Shown: positions 47,415-62,645, counted from the first letter of the stretch. The stretch is DNA of 64,000 nucleotides from Lota lota (GCA_026745465.1 JACYXH010000783.1:1611001-1675000); one strand, 5' to 3'. Translations and numbers: made by a program. Notes: generated from the letters alone by a model not told the origin.

Positions 47415-47844
47415 TCTAGGTGGTAGTAGCAAATATTCAAAACTTTCCCTTGGAGACCTGCTGCGACTGAAAAATTATATATATATATATATATATATAA
47501 TTTTTTTCTAATCTTTTGTTTAAAACCTGTCAAGAAGATCACGTCATGTTTATGAATCAGGTGATTGTCTAACATGCGAAAAATGATACAACCAACGTGA
47601 TTCAACGACTTGCTTGCAAAACGAGTATTGCCAGTATGTGCAACACCAGCAGTCAATCAAGTCTTTAGTCACAACGGGACAGCTGGGGAAAGTACAACTG
47701 CGCCATTTGTTGGACAAAATGCTAACTCCACAACAAGAGTCGTCCTTTCCTCACCTTGATCCTGTGCGCCCTGGGCAGCTTCACCGCGTGGAAAAACGGA
47801 TGGGGGTACTCCATGGTGGCGGCATGACCGTCCAGTTTCTCCAT
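40868..47844 (-). CDS. lpcat4: Lysophospholipid acyltransferase LPCAT4 (13 coding exons, 518 aa)
   Basis: ER-membrane acyl-CoA:lysophospholipid acyltransferase of the AGPAT/PlsC family, which remodels phosphatidylcholine and phosphatidylethanolamine. Exons on minus: 47844-47755, 47275-46912, 45377-45265, 44426-44366, 44117-44059, 43637-43603, 43485-43431, 43303-43221, 42968-42843, 42525-42369, 41989-41897, 41458-41323, 41052-40868. The sum is 1557 nt. A hydrophobic segment ([16 protein letters not shown]) precedes the catalytic HX4D motif HSSFLD at residues 121-126. The substrate-binding motif FPEGTTTNG lies near residue 193, and [16 protein letters not shown] follows. The C-terminal half has degenerate EF-hand-like exons ([15 protein letters not shown]). 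The protein ends KKAD, a dilysine-type ER retrieval signal. Human LPCAT4 is 524 aa. LPCAT1 and LPCAT2 are related, but the position beside nop10/nutm1 supports LPCAT4. Translation could start at the second Met (MEYPHPFF) ten codons later. Confidence 0.9.
44756..45245. repeat. 22-bp minisatellite in lpcat4 intron 3
   Basis: Unit gacagacaggtggtagagta with ca or ga inserts, in about 22 copies with internal deletions. It ends about 20 bp from the exon 3 donor. The open frame across it (Leu/Pro/Val/Cys-rich) is repeat-derived. Confidence 0.95.
45500..45960. repeat. 94-bp GA-rich minisatellite in lpcat4 intron 2
   Basis: The landmark gggcaaggagagggagacag recurs near 45566, 45657, 45751 and 45845. 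The last two intervals are 94 bp. Purine strand on plus, so CU-rich in the transcript. Confidence 0.9.
46225..46395 (-). mobile_element. SINE fragment, minus orientation
   Basis: Contains aggatgtctacaggcagact and ggattgaatccagaaccttt. This is the reverse of the GGTTCGAATCC-type B box and adjoining sequence also seen at 62530-62640. A poly-C run precedes it. Confidence 0.45.
47354..47500. repeat. (TA)n microsatellites in lpcat4 intron 1
   Basis: Runs at 47354-47412 and 47476-47500, separated by about 60 bp of unique sequence. Confidence 0.95.
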
Positions 47845-48357
47845 GGCGACTGAAAAACTTGGAAGGACAATTAAGACAAAAAAAAAAAGAAGAAAGTCAA
47901 TTAGGATCGTCAAACAAATAGGACCGGCGTGAAGGACAATACCGATCACTGACCCGGCTCGTGATATTCCAGGTGTGTGTTCGCGCTTTGAAGTGCGTGT
48001 CAGACAAGTGCGTACCGACTGCGTGGAGGACGCGACGTGCAGCGCGTATAGACCGTGAAATCCAAACGTAAAAAAAAAAGTTACGGTGGCCCAAAAGACG
48101 CAAAACGTGAGGACTTTGGGGTTTAAAATGAGAAGGCGAGTGAAAAAAACGGAAAACGTTTGATTACGAACACGGTCTCCTCTGTGCACTCCTCTCCCGG
48201 GTCCACATGGAGACACAGACTTGCCAGCGGTGTTGGTCATCGTTCTTTAAACCTGCCTCTTTAACCCATCCGCCACGCCCCAAATCTGACAGCTCGGCCC
48301 ACCCCACGGGTCCGACCGGTCCCTAAGAGCAGTCCCTCAAAACCTTGCCCGCACCCT

Positions 48358-48543
<186 letters not shown>

Positions 48544-48931
48544 TTTGTGTATTTCTATTTTTGTATTATTTCTTAACACTTTTTTTGTATCATTATTATT
48601 ATTTACCAAAACAATTAATATATTTATATATAAATACATATACAAATATGTATAAATATATACGCTTTTTTTTGGTTGGGAATTCCAAGACACCACTTCT
48701 AGCGGGTTAGCCTTGATGTCCTGTCGTGCAGAGACCACTCATAGACCATATGAATATCTTATCTCAACCAAAGAGGACACTTTGTTCCACCGTGATTCTC
48801 TAGTTTGACGTCGACCCCACCCAGTGCTGTTGTTCTGAGCAAGGTGTTGCGATACCAACTACCCAAACACAAACTCCCTCTTTTTCTCTCTCTCACACTA
48901 GTACACACACACACACACACACACCCACACC

Positions 48932-48962
<31 letters not shown>

Positions 48963-49246
48963 CTTAATGGAATTCAGCCATAGGGCTGACAAGCAAATTT
49001 TAGAAAACATATAAACAAAGTACGTTGGCATGTTGTAGAGTTCCCCTCTTCGGTCTCCACAACTCCACATTGATCATAAAAGTGACTAACACACAGGACC
49101 TCATTGTGGAGGATTGTTGAAATGTGTATGATATATTTGAACACATGGTTTAAATAGACCTCACATTTCGCACAATTTCCTTCTAAATTAAACTGTTAAG
49201 TGTTTTGCTTAAATTGAAAAACAAACATTTTAAATAATTTCAAACA

Positions 49247-49252
49247 TTTATT
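49247..49252 (-). terminator. Candidate emc4 polyadenylation signal
   Basis: AATAAA on the minus strand about 590 nt past the emc4 stop. Position only. Confidence 0.35.
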
Positions 49253-49710
49253 TGAGAAAGAATTATCATACAGCTAGTCGTTATAAATAAAAATGTCAAT
49301 GTAACTATCTTTTTCTTTAGAAAGACATACGTTAGTTATAATAGTTAGACAGCATGATGCACACATACTTGCCGACACAATATATTTCAAATTAAGAGTT
49401 TAAATTGAAACCAAATCAAACTTTCTTTCAATGCCATCATGAAGTTAAACTCTGGACACATCACGTGTGTCCAATATCTGTTGACCACACACTCCATATC
49501 AGAAAGACAAAACACACATTCAACAGGTTCCACAAAGGTGATAGTTTCGTTATGGTGTATTATTGTGAAACTGACGCTTTTATAGCAGAAAGCAGGGCCC
49601 AATTAAGACTGGGGTCTTGGTGTCTTGAATCCGATGTCCATTTTGACCTTCCGGTAACGGTACAAGCACAAACAGGTATGTGTTTGTTTCTTCTGTCTGC
49701 GTGTTAATCG

Positions 49711-49836
<126 letters not shown>

Positions 49837-49838
49837 CC

Positions 49839-52359
<2,521 letters not shown>

Positions 52360-52794
52360 CAACATCCAAACCTAGCAATGGCCCGTGTACCTGAATCCAT
52401 CAAACAAAAGAGTTTCATTTGTTTAGTTTTTTATAAATCATCTGTCTTTCAGTTTGCAGTCACACCATTCTAGCCCCTAAATAACAGGTAGATAAGTAGC
52501 GTGTGTGCAGGGGCGAAAATTCGTGAAAGTCCAATAAAATAAAAAGAAATGCAGATATACACTACGCATCTCTTGTGGCTCATGTCGATAAACGGACTGA
52601 GGATGCTGTCATGTTGGAAAACACGAGAACCATACACCACTGTCATCGACGTTGGACAGCTAAAACCCCTTTAGGTTTGACGTCATTCTCTAACGTAAAT
52701 GGGCAAGTCCATAACGCAAGAATTGCAACTCGTGGATTCTGCCATTTTCACATAATGCTCATGTTAACGTTCAACATTTAATATAGTAGTAAGG

Positions 52795-52945
52795 GTGTTT
52801 GACACCCCCCCCCCCCCCCCCCCCCCCCCTGCAGAAAGGTTCTGGGTTCGATTGCCCAATGTCTGCAGCCTAACTTGCAGGCATCGTGGAGCAAGATGAC
52901 CCCTAACCCCTACGTGCTCCTTGATGCCACGCATCTGAATTCACT
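52795..52945 (+). mobile_element. SINE copy, tRNA-derived
   Basis: Has ggttctgggttcgattgccc (B-box-like), then cttgcaggcatcgtggagca and acgtgctccttgatgcc. It shares order with the copies at 9935 and 59782. A poly-C run at 52803-52829 replaces the expected head. Confidence 0.5.
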
Positions 52946-53324
52946 GTCAGTCACCTTGAATGAACGCGTCTGTCAGATGACTGAACAGCAAAATAGTTAC
53001 CCTGTGAAGCTAACCATAGCCACAGCTAAGGCTAAACCTTGCCATGGGCTGATACTCAAGACAAGAAACATAGGAGCACAATTATGATTACTATCCTTCT
53101 TCCCTTACCTTAGTAATTCAACGCTGGTTTATTGCGGATCCAACACCGGAATGTGTTCCCGTAACTGTTACAGAAAAATATACAGGGAAGACTCGAGCGC
53201 TGGTCGCTGCTGTTGGTAGGCACAAAATGATGACGTAGCCGGAAATAGTTTCTAAGTCTCGACTGCCACGTAGTGACCACGTCAGGAAATACAGGGGATA
53301 CGCAAGTAGTGAAGAAATGACAAT

Positions 53325-53330
53325 TTTATT
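53325..53330 (-). terminator. Candidate CYLD-like polyadenylation signal
   Basis: AATAAA on the minus strand about 610 nt past the stop. Position only. Confidence 0.4.
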
Positions 53331-53939
53331 CCACTGCTATCATTTCAAACATTGAGCAGTATTAACACACCTTATAAACCCCATATAAAAATAACTCACA
53401 TTTAGGGAAAAAAACAAATGTGAATACTATACAACCATACTATATTATCATTTTACAGGCAAAAAACAAACATAAGTCAACAAGAGGCTTAACAGTCACA
53501 AGAAGGCTCAACGGTCGGAGTCTGTTTGTGGTTGAGATTGTCGATACTGATGTTCTGCATCAATACATGTTGGTATGTATAACATACCAACTTTTAAATG
53601 ACTCAGGGCACATTTCTGACATGCCTTACTGCTGCGGACTGCAAGGTCAAATATAGACCTAATATAAAAACACTGAATATTTACTACTTCCTTATTTGCA
53701 TTTTCTTTGAACAAAATAGATGGCTATCATCGGTGTTATAAATATAGACACATAAGAGTCCTAATTGCTGTTGTTAGTCTGTGGTGTTATCGGCTGAGGA
53801 GTTTCAGCTCTGTGCATTACATCCACACTGTCTGTATGTTTCCATAAAGTCATTTAAAGGCACGGTGTGTGTGTGTATCTATGCTGTGTGTTCATGTGTG
53901 TTAGTTCAAATGTATATTGTGTTTATTGTCTCCTCCCCA

Positions 53940-56691
53940 TCACTTGTACAGGCTAAGCTCGGGACTGTGGTAGAAACACATGTAAGCGTCACACAGCAGG
54001 CGACGGGCTGGCTCCGGCAGGGAGGCGGGGTCAACACGGCTCAACTCCTCCTCTGATAGGCTGAGGAAGCGGCCCACCTCGGGACACGCTCTCACATGCG
54101 GAATGTTGAAGCCGTTCTCCCCACCTAGTGGACGGAACATGGGTTACATTGTTTTAGTTCAGTAAAATGTTGTTGTAATAAGCATTGTGTAGACAATTTT
54201 ACATAAAAATAACTTATTCGATTTTAATTAATTATTTATAAAAATACAGGACCTTTCTATACTAAACTATTTAATCAAAACAATAAATACAATGAAATAA
54301 AAATAAACAAACAAACAAACAAACAGGGTCCCCCCTCACCCTCTCGGTCGGCCATGCTGTCGAAGAACAGCCAGTCTGAGGGGTGGGGCCCGTGCTTCAC
54401 CAGGCTCACGTAGTGGCTGGTCTCGATGCACGTCACGGCAAACAGCTCCAACCGCTGGCGAGTGCCGTGCAGAGGCCCCGCCCACGGGCCCCCGGGGACA
54501 CTCACTTGGTCGGGCAGGTGACCCAGCCGCTTCCTGTGGCTGTGGACCTGCGGGTGGGACATTTTGTGAGGAGATTTAGAAGTTGTTTCATGTGTATTTA
54601 CCTGTATGTTAGAGGTGTATTTACCTGTGGGTTACAGGTGTATTTACCTGTCCGTTACAGGTGTATCTACACCGGTGTGTTACAGGTGTATTTACCTGTC
54701 CGTTACAGGTGTATTTACCGGTGTGTTACAGGTGTATTTACCTGTATGTTAGAGGTGTATTTACCTGTGGGTTACAGGTGTATTTACCTGTGGGTTACAG
54801 GTGTATTTACCTGTCCGGTACAGGTGTATTTACTGGTGTGTTACAGGTGTATTTACTGGTGTGTTACAGGTGTATTTACCTGTCCGTTACAGGTGTATTT
54901 ACCTGTGGGTTACAGGTGTATTTCCACCGGTGTGTTACAGGTGTATTTACCGGTGTGTTACAGGTGTATTTACCTGTCCGTTACAGGTGTATTTACCGGT
55001 GTGTTACAGGTGTATTTACCGGTGTGTTACAGGTGTATTTACCGGTGTGTTACAGGTGTATTTACCGGTGTGTTACAGGTGTATTTACCTGTGTGTTACA
55101 GGTGTATTTACCAGTGTGTTACAGGTGTATTTACATGTGTGTTACAGGTGTATTTACCAGTGTGTTACAGGTGTATTTACCTGTGTGTTACAGGTGTGAC
55201 AGTATTGTTTGAGGCGTCCAGGTGTAATGTCCAGGTCCAGGTAACACTGAGAACACTCCCACTCAGCCACCCCCTGGCAGATACTGCACTGTCTCAACGC
55301 TTCACGAGAGAGACATAGATGACATGGGTGAGACAGAGACATGGAGAGAGCGAGAGACAGACACAGAGAGGGAATAAGTTATAATGTTGATTTCACAGGA
55401 GAAGATGGATGATATCTCAATGAAGCCACGAACGTGATAATCATGCGGTACAGGTACTGCAGTCAGTACAGGTACTGCAGTCAGTACAGGTACTGCAGTC
55501 AGTACAGGTACTGCAGTCAGTACAGGTACTGCAGTCAGTACAGGTATTGGTACTGTAGACTACCAATGGCCAAACTAAAGGTACGAATCCAGAATCCTGG
55601 AGTTGTGTGGGCGTACTGTCGTCCAGCAGGTCAGTGATGTCCAGGCGGAGAGTGGGCAAGATGGCGTCAAACATCTTGAAGTCCTTCCCAAACCTGGGCA
55701 TCAGCAGCAGCAGACAGGAGGGGGCCTGGGGAACACACACACACACACACATTAAACACAACATCACAATTAATACAATCACACCCAACAATCATAACAT
55801 GGACAGGACAAAACATCGTCAGAAAGACAACTAAACATCCAAAAACTTACAAAACACACGTTATATTTGTAAACGTACTAAAAGCGAGCATATTGTGATA
55901 ATAAAAAGACACCCCATTTACGCCACCCATTTACGAGCCGGCAGGCATAACATTCCAACCAATGAAAAGAATGAGAGCATTATGGAGGACGGGACGGTGA
56001 TTGAGCGCTTCCTGTCCAGTCAGGAAACACTGTTGTGCGTTACCTCCACGAACTTGAGGCCTGTGTGGAGGAAGGAGGAGTCCAGCATCGCCTGGACGCT
56101 GGCCACCCGCATCTGGCCCGTCACTGGGGGGAGGACGGGGTGCGGCGAGAGGGAGGGGGAGAGAGGAGGGGAGGGGGGAGGAAAGGAGGGAGAGTGGAGG
56201 AGTGCGGTCGGAGGGAAGAGCTGGTAGAGGTGGCACTCCTGGGGTTCCTGGCTCATAGACCTGGGGGGGAGGGAAGGAAGGAAGGAAGGAAGGAAGGAAG
56301 GAATCGAAAAAAATAGAGATAAGACGTGGCATGTTTCGGAAAATATGTTATTTTTGAACATTACTCGTAATGTTATGTTACAAAAACGCAACAACTGAAA
56401 ACCCACTTCAACATAGTGGACACACACACGCACACGGACACACGCACACTGAGGAGTGTGCTTACCGAATCTTGAGGAGTGGCTCTACGTGGAAGAGCTG
56501 GAAGAGCTTGTTGAGGAACTCCTCTGGATCTGAAACACAGCAGCAGCTTCACATTCCTCTGTTCTCACCCTAAACACACACGCACGCGCACACACACGCG
56601 CACACACACACACGTGCCAGTCACAATGATAATGCAATATTTATAACGTCACTCTCACACTGCTAATGATACTCTGCTCACATGCTAATGC

Positions 56692-56730
<39 letters not shown>

Positions 56731-59700
56731 ACACCCACACCCACACCCACACACACACACACACACCTTTCTCCTGGTTGGTGAAGCCGGTGTTGTGGTT
56801 CTCCGCCTCCAGAAGCAGTCTCAGGGACATGGTCTTGCTGGCGCACACGTAGCCGAACCTGGAACGAGTCAGTACGACCTGATTCAATTACTAACTCCCT
56901 AATAGCCCAGACCCACCTGTAGAGGTTCTGGTGGGCCGGGACGGTAAAACAAGAGCTACACCGTGGACCAGACCTGCGCAGGGGGTTTACGATCTCACAG
57001 CGGAGCAGGTCCTGCGCCCGGCTGGAGCCCGGGGGCTCCGAGGGGCCGGAGGGGCCCAGCATCACCCAGTCTGCTGAGCTACAGCAGGAGAACAGACTGG
57101 GGAGTTGGAGACAGAGACAGAGAAAGGTTATGGATCGTTGACGCTCGTTAAAGGATGGATAGATGGATGAACAGGTGGAAGGAAAGATGGATGAATGAAC
57201 AGATGGTAGGATAGGTAGATGCAAGGATGAATGAACAGGCAGATGGATGATTGACAAATGGATGTGTGGCGGAGCAGATGGATGGATGGACAGACAAAAA
57301 CATAGATGCATCACTGAATGAACAGGTGAAGGGATGCTGAAAAGATTAAAGGATGGATGGATGAACAGATAGATGGATGGACGATGGATGGATGAACAGA
57401 TAGATGGATGGACGATGGATGGATGAACAGATAGATGGAGGACGGAGAGGTGAATGGATGGATGATTGACAGGTGGGTGTGGTACCTGAAGAGCGAGGCG
57501 TCCAGGTAGCAGGAGTTCAGATGGCCTTGTATTCCTCTCTTCCAGCCCTGCATCACCTCCAGCACCTCCTCTCCCTCCAGGGGGGGGGTGGGCTCCTCCA
57601 CACGCTCACTCCCCCACTCCGCAAACGCTGACAAACAAGCGTCATGGTCACACAGACGCCATGACAGTGCCAATAAACGACGATGGTCGTCATGGCAACA
57701 AACACGCCATGGCAACACAGACTCCATGAGCCCAGTGGAAAGGACAAACTGCTCAAACATAACCAAGAGTACAAACACTTCAGAAGCTCACACGCACACA
57801 CACGCACACACACCACCCCACCCACCCACCCTAACAAACCCTAACCTATTGAGTTGCATCGCTCAACTTGATTGACAGGCGTCTCTGGCGCCGGGAACCT
57901 GGAGTCCCGCCTACAGTTGTGTAGTTTGACGAACAGCCCCTTGTTGGCCGGGCAGCGGAAGTACCGGTTGCCAAGGTAACTGCCGTCGGTTGCCGCGGCC
58001 AGCTCCTGATCCTGAGAGACGAAGATCGCTTGTTTTACTTCAACAATCGTAACATTTTGCGGCTCAACAAATGTCTGGATGTCAATAATTCAACAATTAA
58101 GAGTGCTTATTGCCTAATGGAATTATTATTTTTTAATCGGTTTTAATTATGGACCGACTCTAATCCATGGCTGGCAGTTTGGCTGTGAATATGCTAGTTG
58201 ACGAGCAAACACAACATCAACTGCCAAACTTCTGTCTCACCAGTTCGATTCCGGCCACAGTCTGGTTGATCCCACTGATTCGTCCAATCCAGCGAATCAC
58301 TCCAAAAAGGGGCGGGTCATTCACCTCCACCATGGACCCCACCTCCAGCACCGTCGCCAAACCCGCCTCTCTGTCCTTCCAGCCGCCGTCCTCGCTTCCG
58401 CCCGGCGACAGCATCGCGGGAGAGGCAGGGCCGTGCTCACCATTCGTGGGCCACGATTGGTCCACGGCGGTGGTCGGTGATGGCGGAGCCTGAGGTTTGG
58501 GGGGTGGGACTGGGGGGGGGACCATGCAGGGGTGCTTGGGAGGGGGTATGGGCGGGGGTTTCAGGGCTGGTTTGGCGGAGGGGAGCTGGGGGGGCATCAA
58601 GGCCACTTTGGGGGTCTGGGTGAGTGAGAGGGCGGGGCTAGGTTTATAGACGGGAGGGGGTGCCGGTTTTAGAATGGGTTTAGGGTTGGAGTGGACTGGT
58701 CCTGGAAGACGATTTGACCGGGACTCTGTGGTTGGAGATAGAGATAGAGAGAGAGAGAAAGAGGGAGATGATAGATAGATAGATAGATATATAGTAGACT
58801 GTGTTGAAGGTTAGATCCCTTGTCTCATAAATCTCATCTCGTTAGCATCCTTAAACAAGGACAAAGTGTCGCCCTAAATCAAAGGTGAATCCTGGTACCT
58901 GGGGAGACTTTAGCGATTGGTAGCAGGTGTCCATAGAGGAGGCTGGGGATGTGACACAGCTTCTCTGCTTTATAAAAGCCGTCCCAGTTGCCCTCCGGAG
59001 CATCCTGAGAAAAACACGAAACAAAAGACACTAACCACAGGTCCAAACAAGCGAACGGCATGCTAAAACACCCTAACCAAAACATGTTTACTCAAGGTCC
59101 AACCCTGTGGTTTTGACATGTTTCCCACTAAGGGACACGAGCATTATCCTGTCGTCTGCATACGACACATACCAGCAGCACTCCGACGTACGTTCCGGGG
59201 GGGGCCCGACCAGGCAGGGGCCCACAGAAGCGCACCTCCCCACCCTGGACCCTGTCTTCCATGGGGAAGCACACCCGCTGGCCCACCTGCAGCGCTGGAG
59301 GGGAGGCGGCTCTGGCCGGGGCTCGGCTCGGGCCGCTGACAGGCGCCGACTCCGCCGTGCGCGGTAGAATGCTAATAGGCTCCAACGGCTGGCCCTCGCG
59401 GCGCTGATGGAAGCTAGCGCGGACGCCTGTACGAGGCTGCGGCGGCGGCGGTTGATGCTGAGGAGGATGGGCGTTGGGGTGGTCATCGTTGCCGCGGTAA
59501 CCTTTGTTGTTGTAGTTGTTGTTGTTGTTGTTGGCGACACCACCAACCTGGTCCTGACCTGGGTTCGGGGCGTTGCCACGTGACAACCGCCGTAGCTGGA
59601 TGCGATTGGCCGGGACGAAGAGGGCGGAGGCCTTGGGGCAGGAGAAGAGGGTCTGGCCCTTATAGGAGCTACTCACCCCGTGACCCACCGCCGCCCCCTA

Positions 59701-61194
59701 CAGGATGGAGGGAGAACAATGGAAGAAAGAAAGAAAGAAACGTAAGACATTTCTGCCATGAACACTTTAAATAGGGCTGCAGGATACCGTAGTGTGCTAG
59801 GGTGTTCGACTCCCTGCCGAAAAGTACTGGGTTCGATCCCTATCATCCACAATCTACCCGTTGGCATCTGTGAGCAAGATGCCCTACTCAAGGTAGGGTC
59901 GATTTCGATTGGCTTGTAATGGCTATTCATTATCACACCTTGGTTGGTAAAATAGTGGCCCTTTAATAGAGACAACAACGCTAACCCCATGTAACTCATG
60001 AGAAATGAATATAATGAATGCAGGTTTATACCTCACCTTGAGCTCAACACCAAACACGATGGCTGTGCTTCCTCTGGTCAGAGGTCCTCTGTACCGAAGC
60101 TCCGCCTCCATAAGCTCATCTGATTGGCTTCCATGCACCATGAGGGAGGCGCCGAGGGGTAAGGCAGCCAATTGATGCAGCTTCCCCATGTTGCCTGAGA
60201 GACAGCCCAGTCAATATCATGTGCGATATAATTGTTATAAACGTGCAATCAATACAATACAATCAATAGTTATAGGCTACTTAATTGTACTTATAATGTA
60301 TTATTTGTTGCCTATTCATGTTATCATTATTTTTTAACTTTTTTCGTCTTCGTAGGGTTAAAGTAATTGCGAATTCATTTTAAATGTAAGGGTTTTACTG
60401 CATTTCACGTTTATCATCGTATCGATTTTACCGAACAGCTTCAAGCGGGCCTCCGGGTCAGGGACGGCCTCCAACAGGCCACTGAGGTCATTGGGAATCT
60501 CAACCAGGTGGACTCGGTCAATCCTCAACAACATGCCGATGTCCAACACCTAAGAGAAAAGAGGTCCAAAGGGATGAAAGTATTCTTTTCTTTGAGCTGC
60601 GTTTAAATCTTACCGGCCTATTCTCAGCATTTCTACCTTTTTTCCTTTCAGCTCACTTCCTTGTGATTAGATATTCTTGCACATCCGTCACCTTGGACAT
60701 AGCTATATTGCCATCACTGTCAGGTGGACAGCAGGGGTGTATTTAATGGGAGGACGAAATGTGTGGTTATATTTATATATTTTAATATTATTCTCACTCT
60801 GTAGATAGTTCCTTCCTCTTTTTGAGGTTCATATTGGTGCGTTTTGTGCGATGGTTGCATGTGTTGTGCGTGTTATATTGTACAGCCTACGTCTAATCGC
60901 ACTCTTTAGAAAGTTTCTTCCTATTTTTTATGTCAGTGTTGTGATAGTTGTTTTTACCCGATAAACTGTGTGTGATTTAGTCATGGAGGAATAATACGAT
61001 TCATAAGGGGCGTTTTTGTTTACCTTCACCCAGCACTGGTCTGCTCGGCTGTTGGGGACTGACTGTTCCTGGCAGATGTTCCCCCTCTGCAGACGGATGG
61101 CTCCTTCCAACTGATCCTGCAGCTTCAGGTGGCTGCGGATCAGGAACATCCTGGGGCTTCGACGTCTCCTGCTTGGCTGCTGACCACCAGACAT
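53940..61194 (-). CDS. cyldl: CYLD-like deubiquitinase (16 coding exons, 995 aa)
   Basis: Lys63/Met1-linkage ubiquitin hydrolase of the CYLD family, a negative regulator of NF-kB signalling. Exons on minus: 61194-61024, 60549-60432, 60194-60037, 59697-59173, 59004-58899, 58725-58241, 58011-57846, 57627-57486, 57096-56974, 56858-56767, 56529-56466, 56260-56044, 55725-55617, 55299-55181, 54547-54340, 54124-53940. The sum is 2988 nt. Three CAP-Gly-like regions are recognisable ([59 protein letters not shown]). The catalytic triad is Cys616 ([12 protein letters not shown]), His910 ([10 protein letters not shown]) and Asp928 ([11 protein letters not shown]). The B-box zinc module lies at residues 826-865, with Cys830, 833, 841, 844, 859 and 862. 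It ends [21 protein letters not shown]-like; the terminus of human CYLD is very similar. Unlike human CYLD (956 aa), it has an Asn-rich run plus a Pro/Gln-rich linker in exon 4, a long Pro-rich linker in exon 6, and a Pro/Ser insertion in exon 12. The N-terminus is short. Family is certain. The paralogue name is inferred from the non-CYLD neighbourhood. Confidence 0.9.
54590..55199. repeat. 23-bp minisatellite containing a splice donor
   Basis: About 26 units of minus-strand CACCTGTAACACACAGGTAAATA fill most of CYLD-like intron 14 and run into the last codons of exon 14 (CNTQ). Units vary at the donor-adjacent bases (CAG, CCG or CTG before GTAAATA). Confidence 0.95.
55448..55545. repeat. 18-bp minisatellite in CYLD-like intron 13
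   Basis: Unit tacaggtactgcagtcag, about five copies. Like its neighbour it has acaggta words, but here on the plus strand. Confidence 0.95.
56696..56766. repeat. (CA)n with CCCACA at the CYLD-like exon 10 donor
   Basis: The donor itself is the start of the repeat in the transcript: AAAG|GUGUGUGUG. Confidence 0.9.
57160..57460. repeat. (GGAT)n-derived array in CYLD-like intron 8
   Basis: Degenerate ggatggatgaacagatagat units, with a longer unit of about 35 bp repeated three times near 57350-57440. Confidence 0.85.
59782..59900 (+). mobile_element. SINE copy, tRNA-derived
   Basis: Shows agtgtgctagggtgttcgac (A-box side), then actgggttcgatccctatca (B box GGTTCGATCC) and ttggcatctgtgagcaagat. 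It lies in CYLD-like intron 3, antisense to the gene. Confidence 0.6.
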
Positions 61195-61779
61195 TGTGTA
61201 CGGTGGTGCGTGTGTGTGTGAGGAATCCAACTCCAACCTATTTTACACTGCATGCGTGGAGAAAACCTGTAGAAACAAACATAAGATTCCAACGTAAAAA
61301 AAACCCACATCTTATTTATTTTATGAATAATATATGCCAATATATGCCACAACCCGGTTCATTCAGTGACAGTCAGCGTGATATGAATGCAAAAGTTGAC
61401 TTTGGATGATAATAAAGAATGTTATGAGACACTTCCTACCTATTGGAGACCAACGCGCTTTCAACTCCTGGCTCGCTTTGCTCTACAAAGGTTCCTCCTT
61501 GGCGCAAAGCCGTCTGGAAGTATTTAAGGCGATCCCTCTCGCCTAAATCTCGGTTTAAACGGATGAGTAAATCATTGTCGCTCCGTCTGATTTCACTGAA
61601 ATAGACTACGAACTTGCTTCAACTTTGTGTCAACATCGCAGGTTATTACAACGCAGCCCACTGAAGCAGGAAGCAGTTGACTGGCACCGAAACGGACCAA
61701 CAGCAGCTGAGAAAGTCTTCTGACGTATTTAAAGGAGGCGGTGCCTTCGCACCTATACACTACAAAGGTGAAGTCTATG

Positions 61780-61886
<107 letters not shown>

Positions 61887-62284
61887 AAATAATAGCGACA
61901 CATTACAAGTATAATATATTTATTATTATTATTTTTAGATTAATAAATAAAAGTAAAAAAATACTATGCCTGGAAACGAGTAAACTATTTGAATATTCAC
62001 GTGCACAGAATAAAACAGAACAAGACTTCCTGAATGTTTCAAACCATAATTGAACCATTTTTCCTTAATTGCACTAAACTGACAACAAACTGAAAACATT
62101 TGCATTTGAAATGTGCAATAATAGAGCAGTATTTTTCAACATTTTGCAGGCTTTGCACTGGTCATAACAGAGCATCACACAAACAAACACATTCCCTCTC
62201 TGTTATAAAGAGCGCCATTATTATGGTTGAAATACACATTTTCTCAAGGCAGCAGTATAACATCATTCCACAGTCCAATTGACT

Positions 62285-62645
62285 ATCTAGCAGATGCTTT
62301 TATTCAAAGTGACGCACAGTGAATTCAGATACATGTCATTAGGGGGAGCAGGTAGGGGACGAATCACACTTCAGCATGCTGCACGCGCTGCAAACGCTTT
62401 TCAGAAGTGCATTTGAATGAGTTTGCGACATCTTTTTCCCATGGATATATTGCTGTTACAACATATTTTCACTTGTGTCCACCTTGTGCACGTGAGAGCA
62501 TACATGCAGGCAGCTTCAGGGGGTCAGCTTCAGGGGGCACCTTGTCCGGGATGCCTACAGGCGTGGCTGCAGGCAGTGGGGATCGAACCCAGAACCTTCC
62601 GGCTGGTAGTCGAACACCCAAACCACCAGACTATCCCGCTCTCCG
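62285..62645 (-). mobile_element. SINE, minus orientation, nearly complete
   Basis: The tail side on plus reads agcagatgcttttattcaaa then gtcattagggggagcaggta. The tRNA side reads ggatcgaacccagaaccttc, the reverse of a GGTTCGATCC B box. Both ends match conserved blocks of teleost tRNA SINEs. Confidence 0.6.

Larger units (their letters stand above)
52360..53939. other. emc4 upstream region and CYLD-like 3' UTR
   Basis: The CYLD-like 3' UTR should run from 53939 to a minus-strand AATAAA at 53325-53330. The stretch 52400-53250 holds the emc4 promoter side and a SINE copy at 52795-52945 with an inserted poly-C run. No other coding sequence recognised. Confidence 0.5.

Noticed and set aside
47845-48240. 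Upstream in-frame extension of lpcat4 exon 1 (about 130 residues)
   Set aside because: Hydrophobic, not similar to LPCAT proteins, and an internal Met with normal context starts the conserved part. More likely 5' UTR or flank.
54383-55318. 311-aa plus-strand open frame with repeated [11 protein letters not shown]
   Set aside because: Product of the 23-bp minisatellite and the antisense of CYLD-like exon 15. The real coding strand is minus.
59770-59900. Candidate functional tRNA gene
   Set aside because: Has A- and B-box-like words but no cloverleaf that I can fold, and it shares flanks with other SINE copies in the window.
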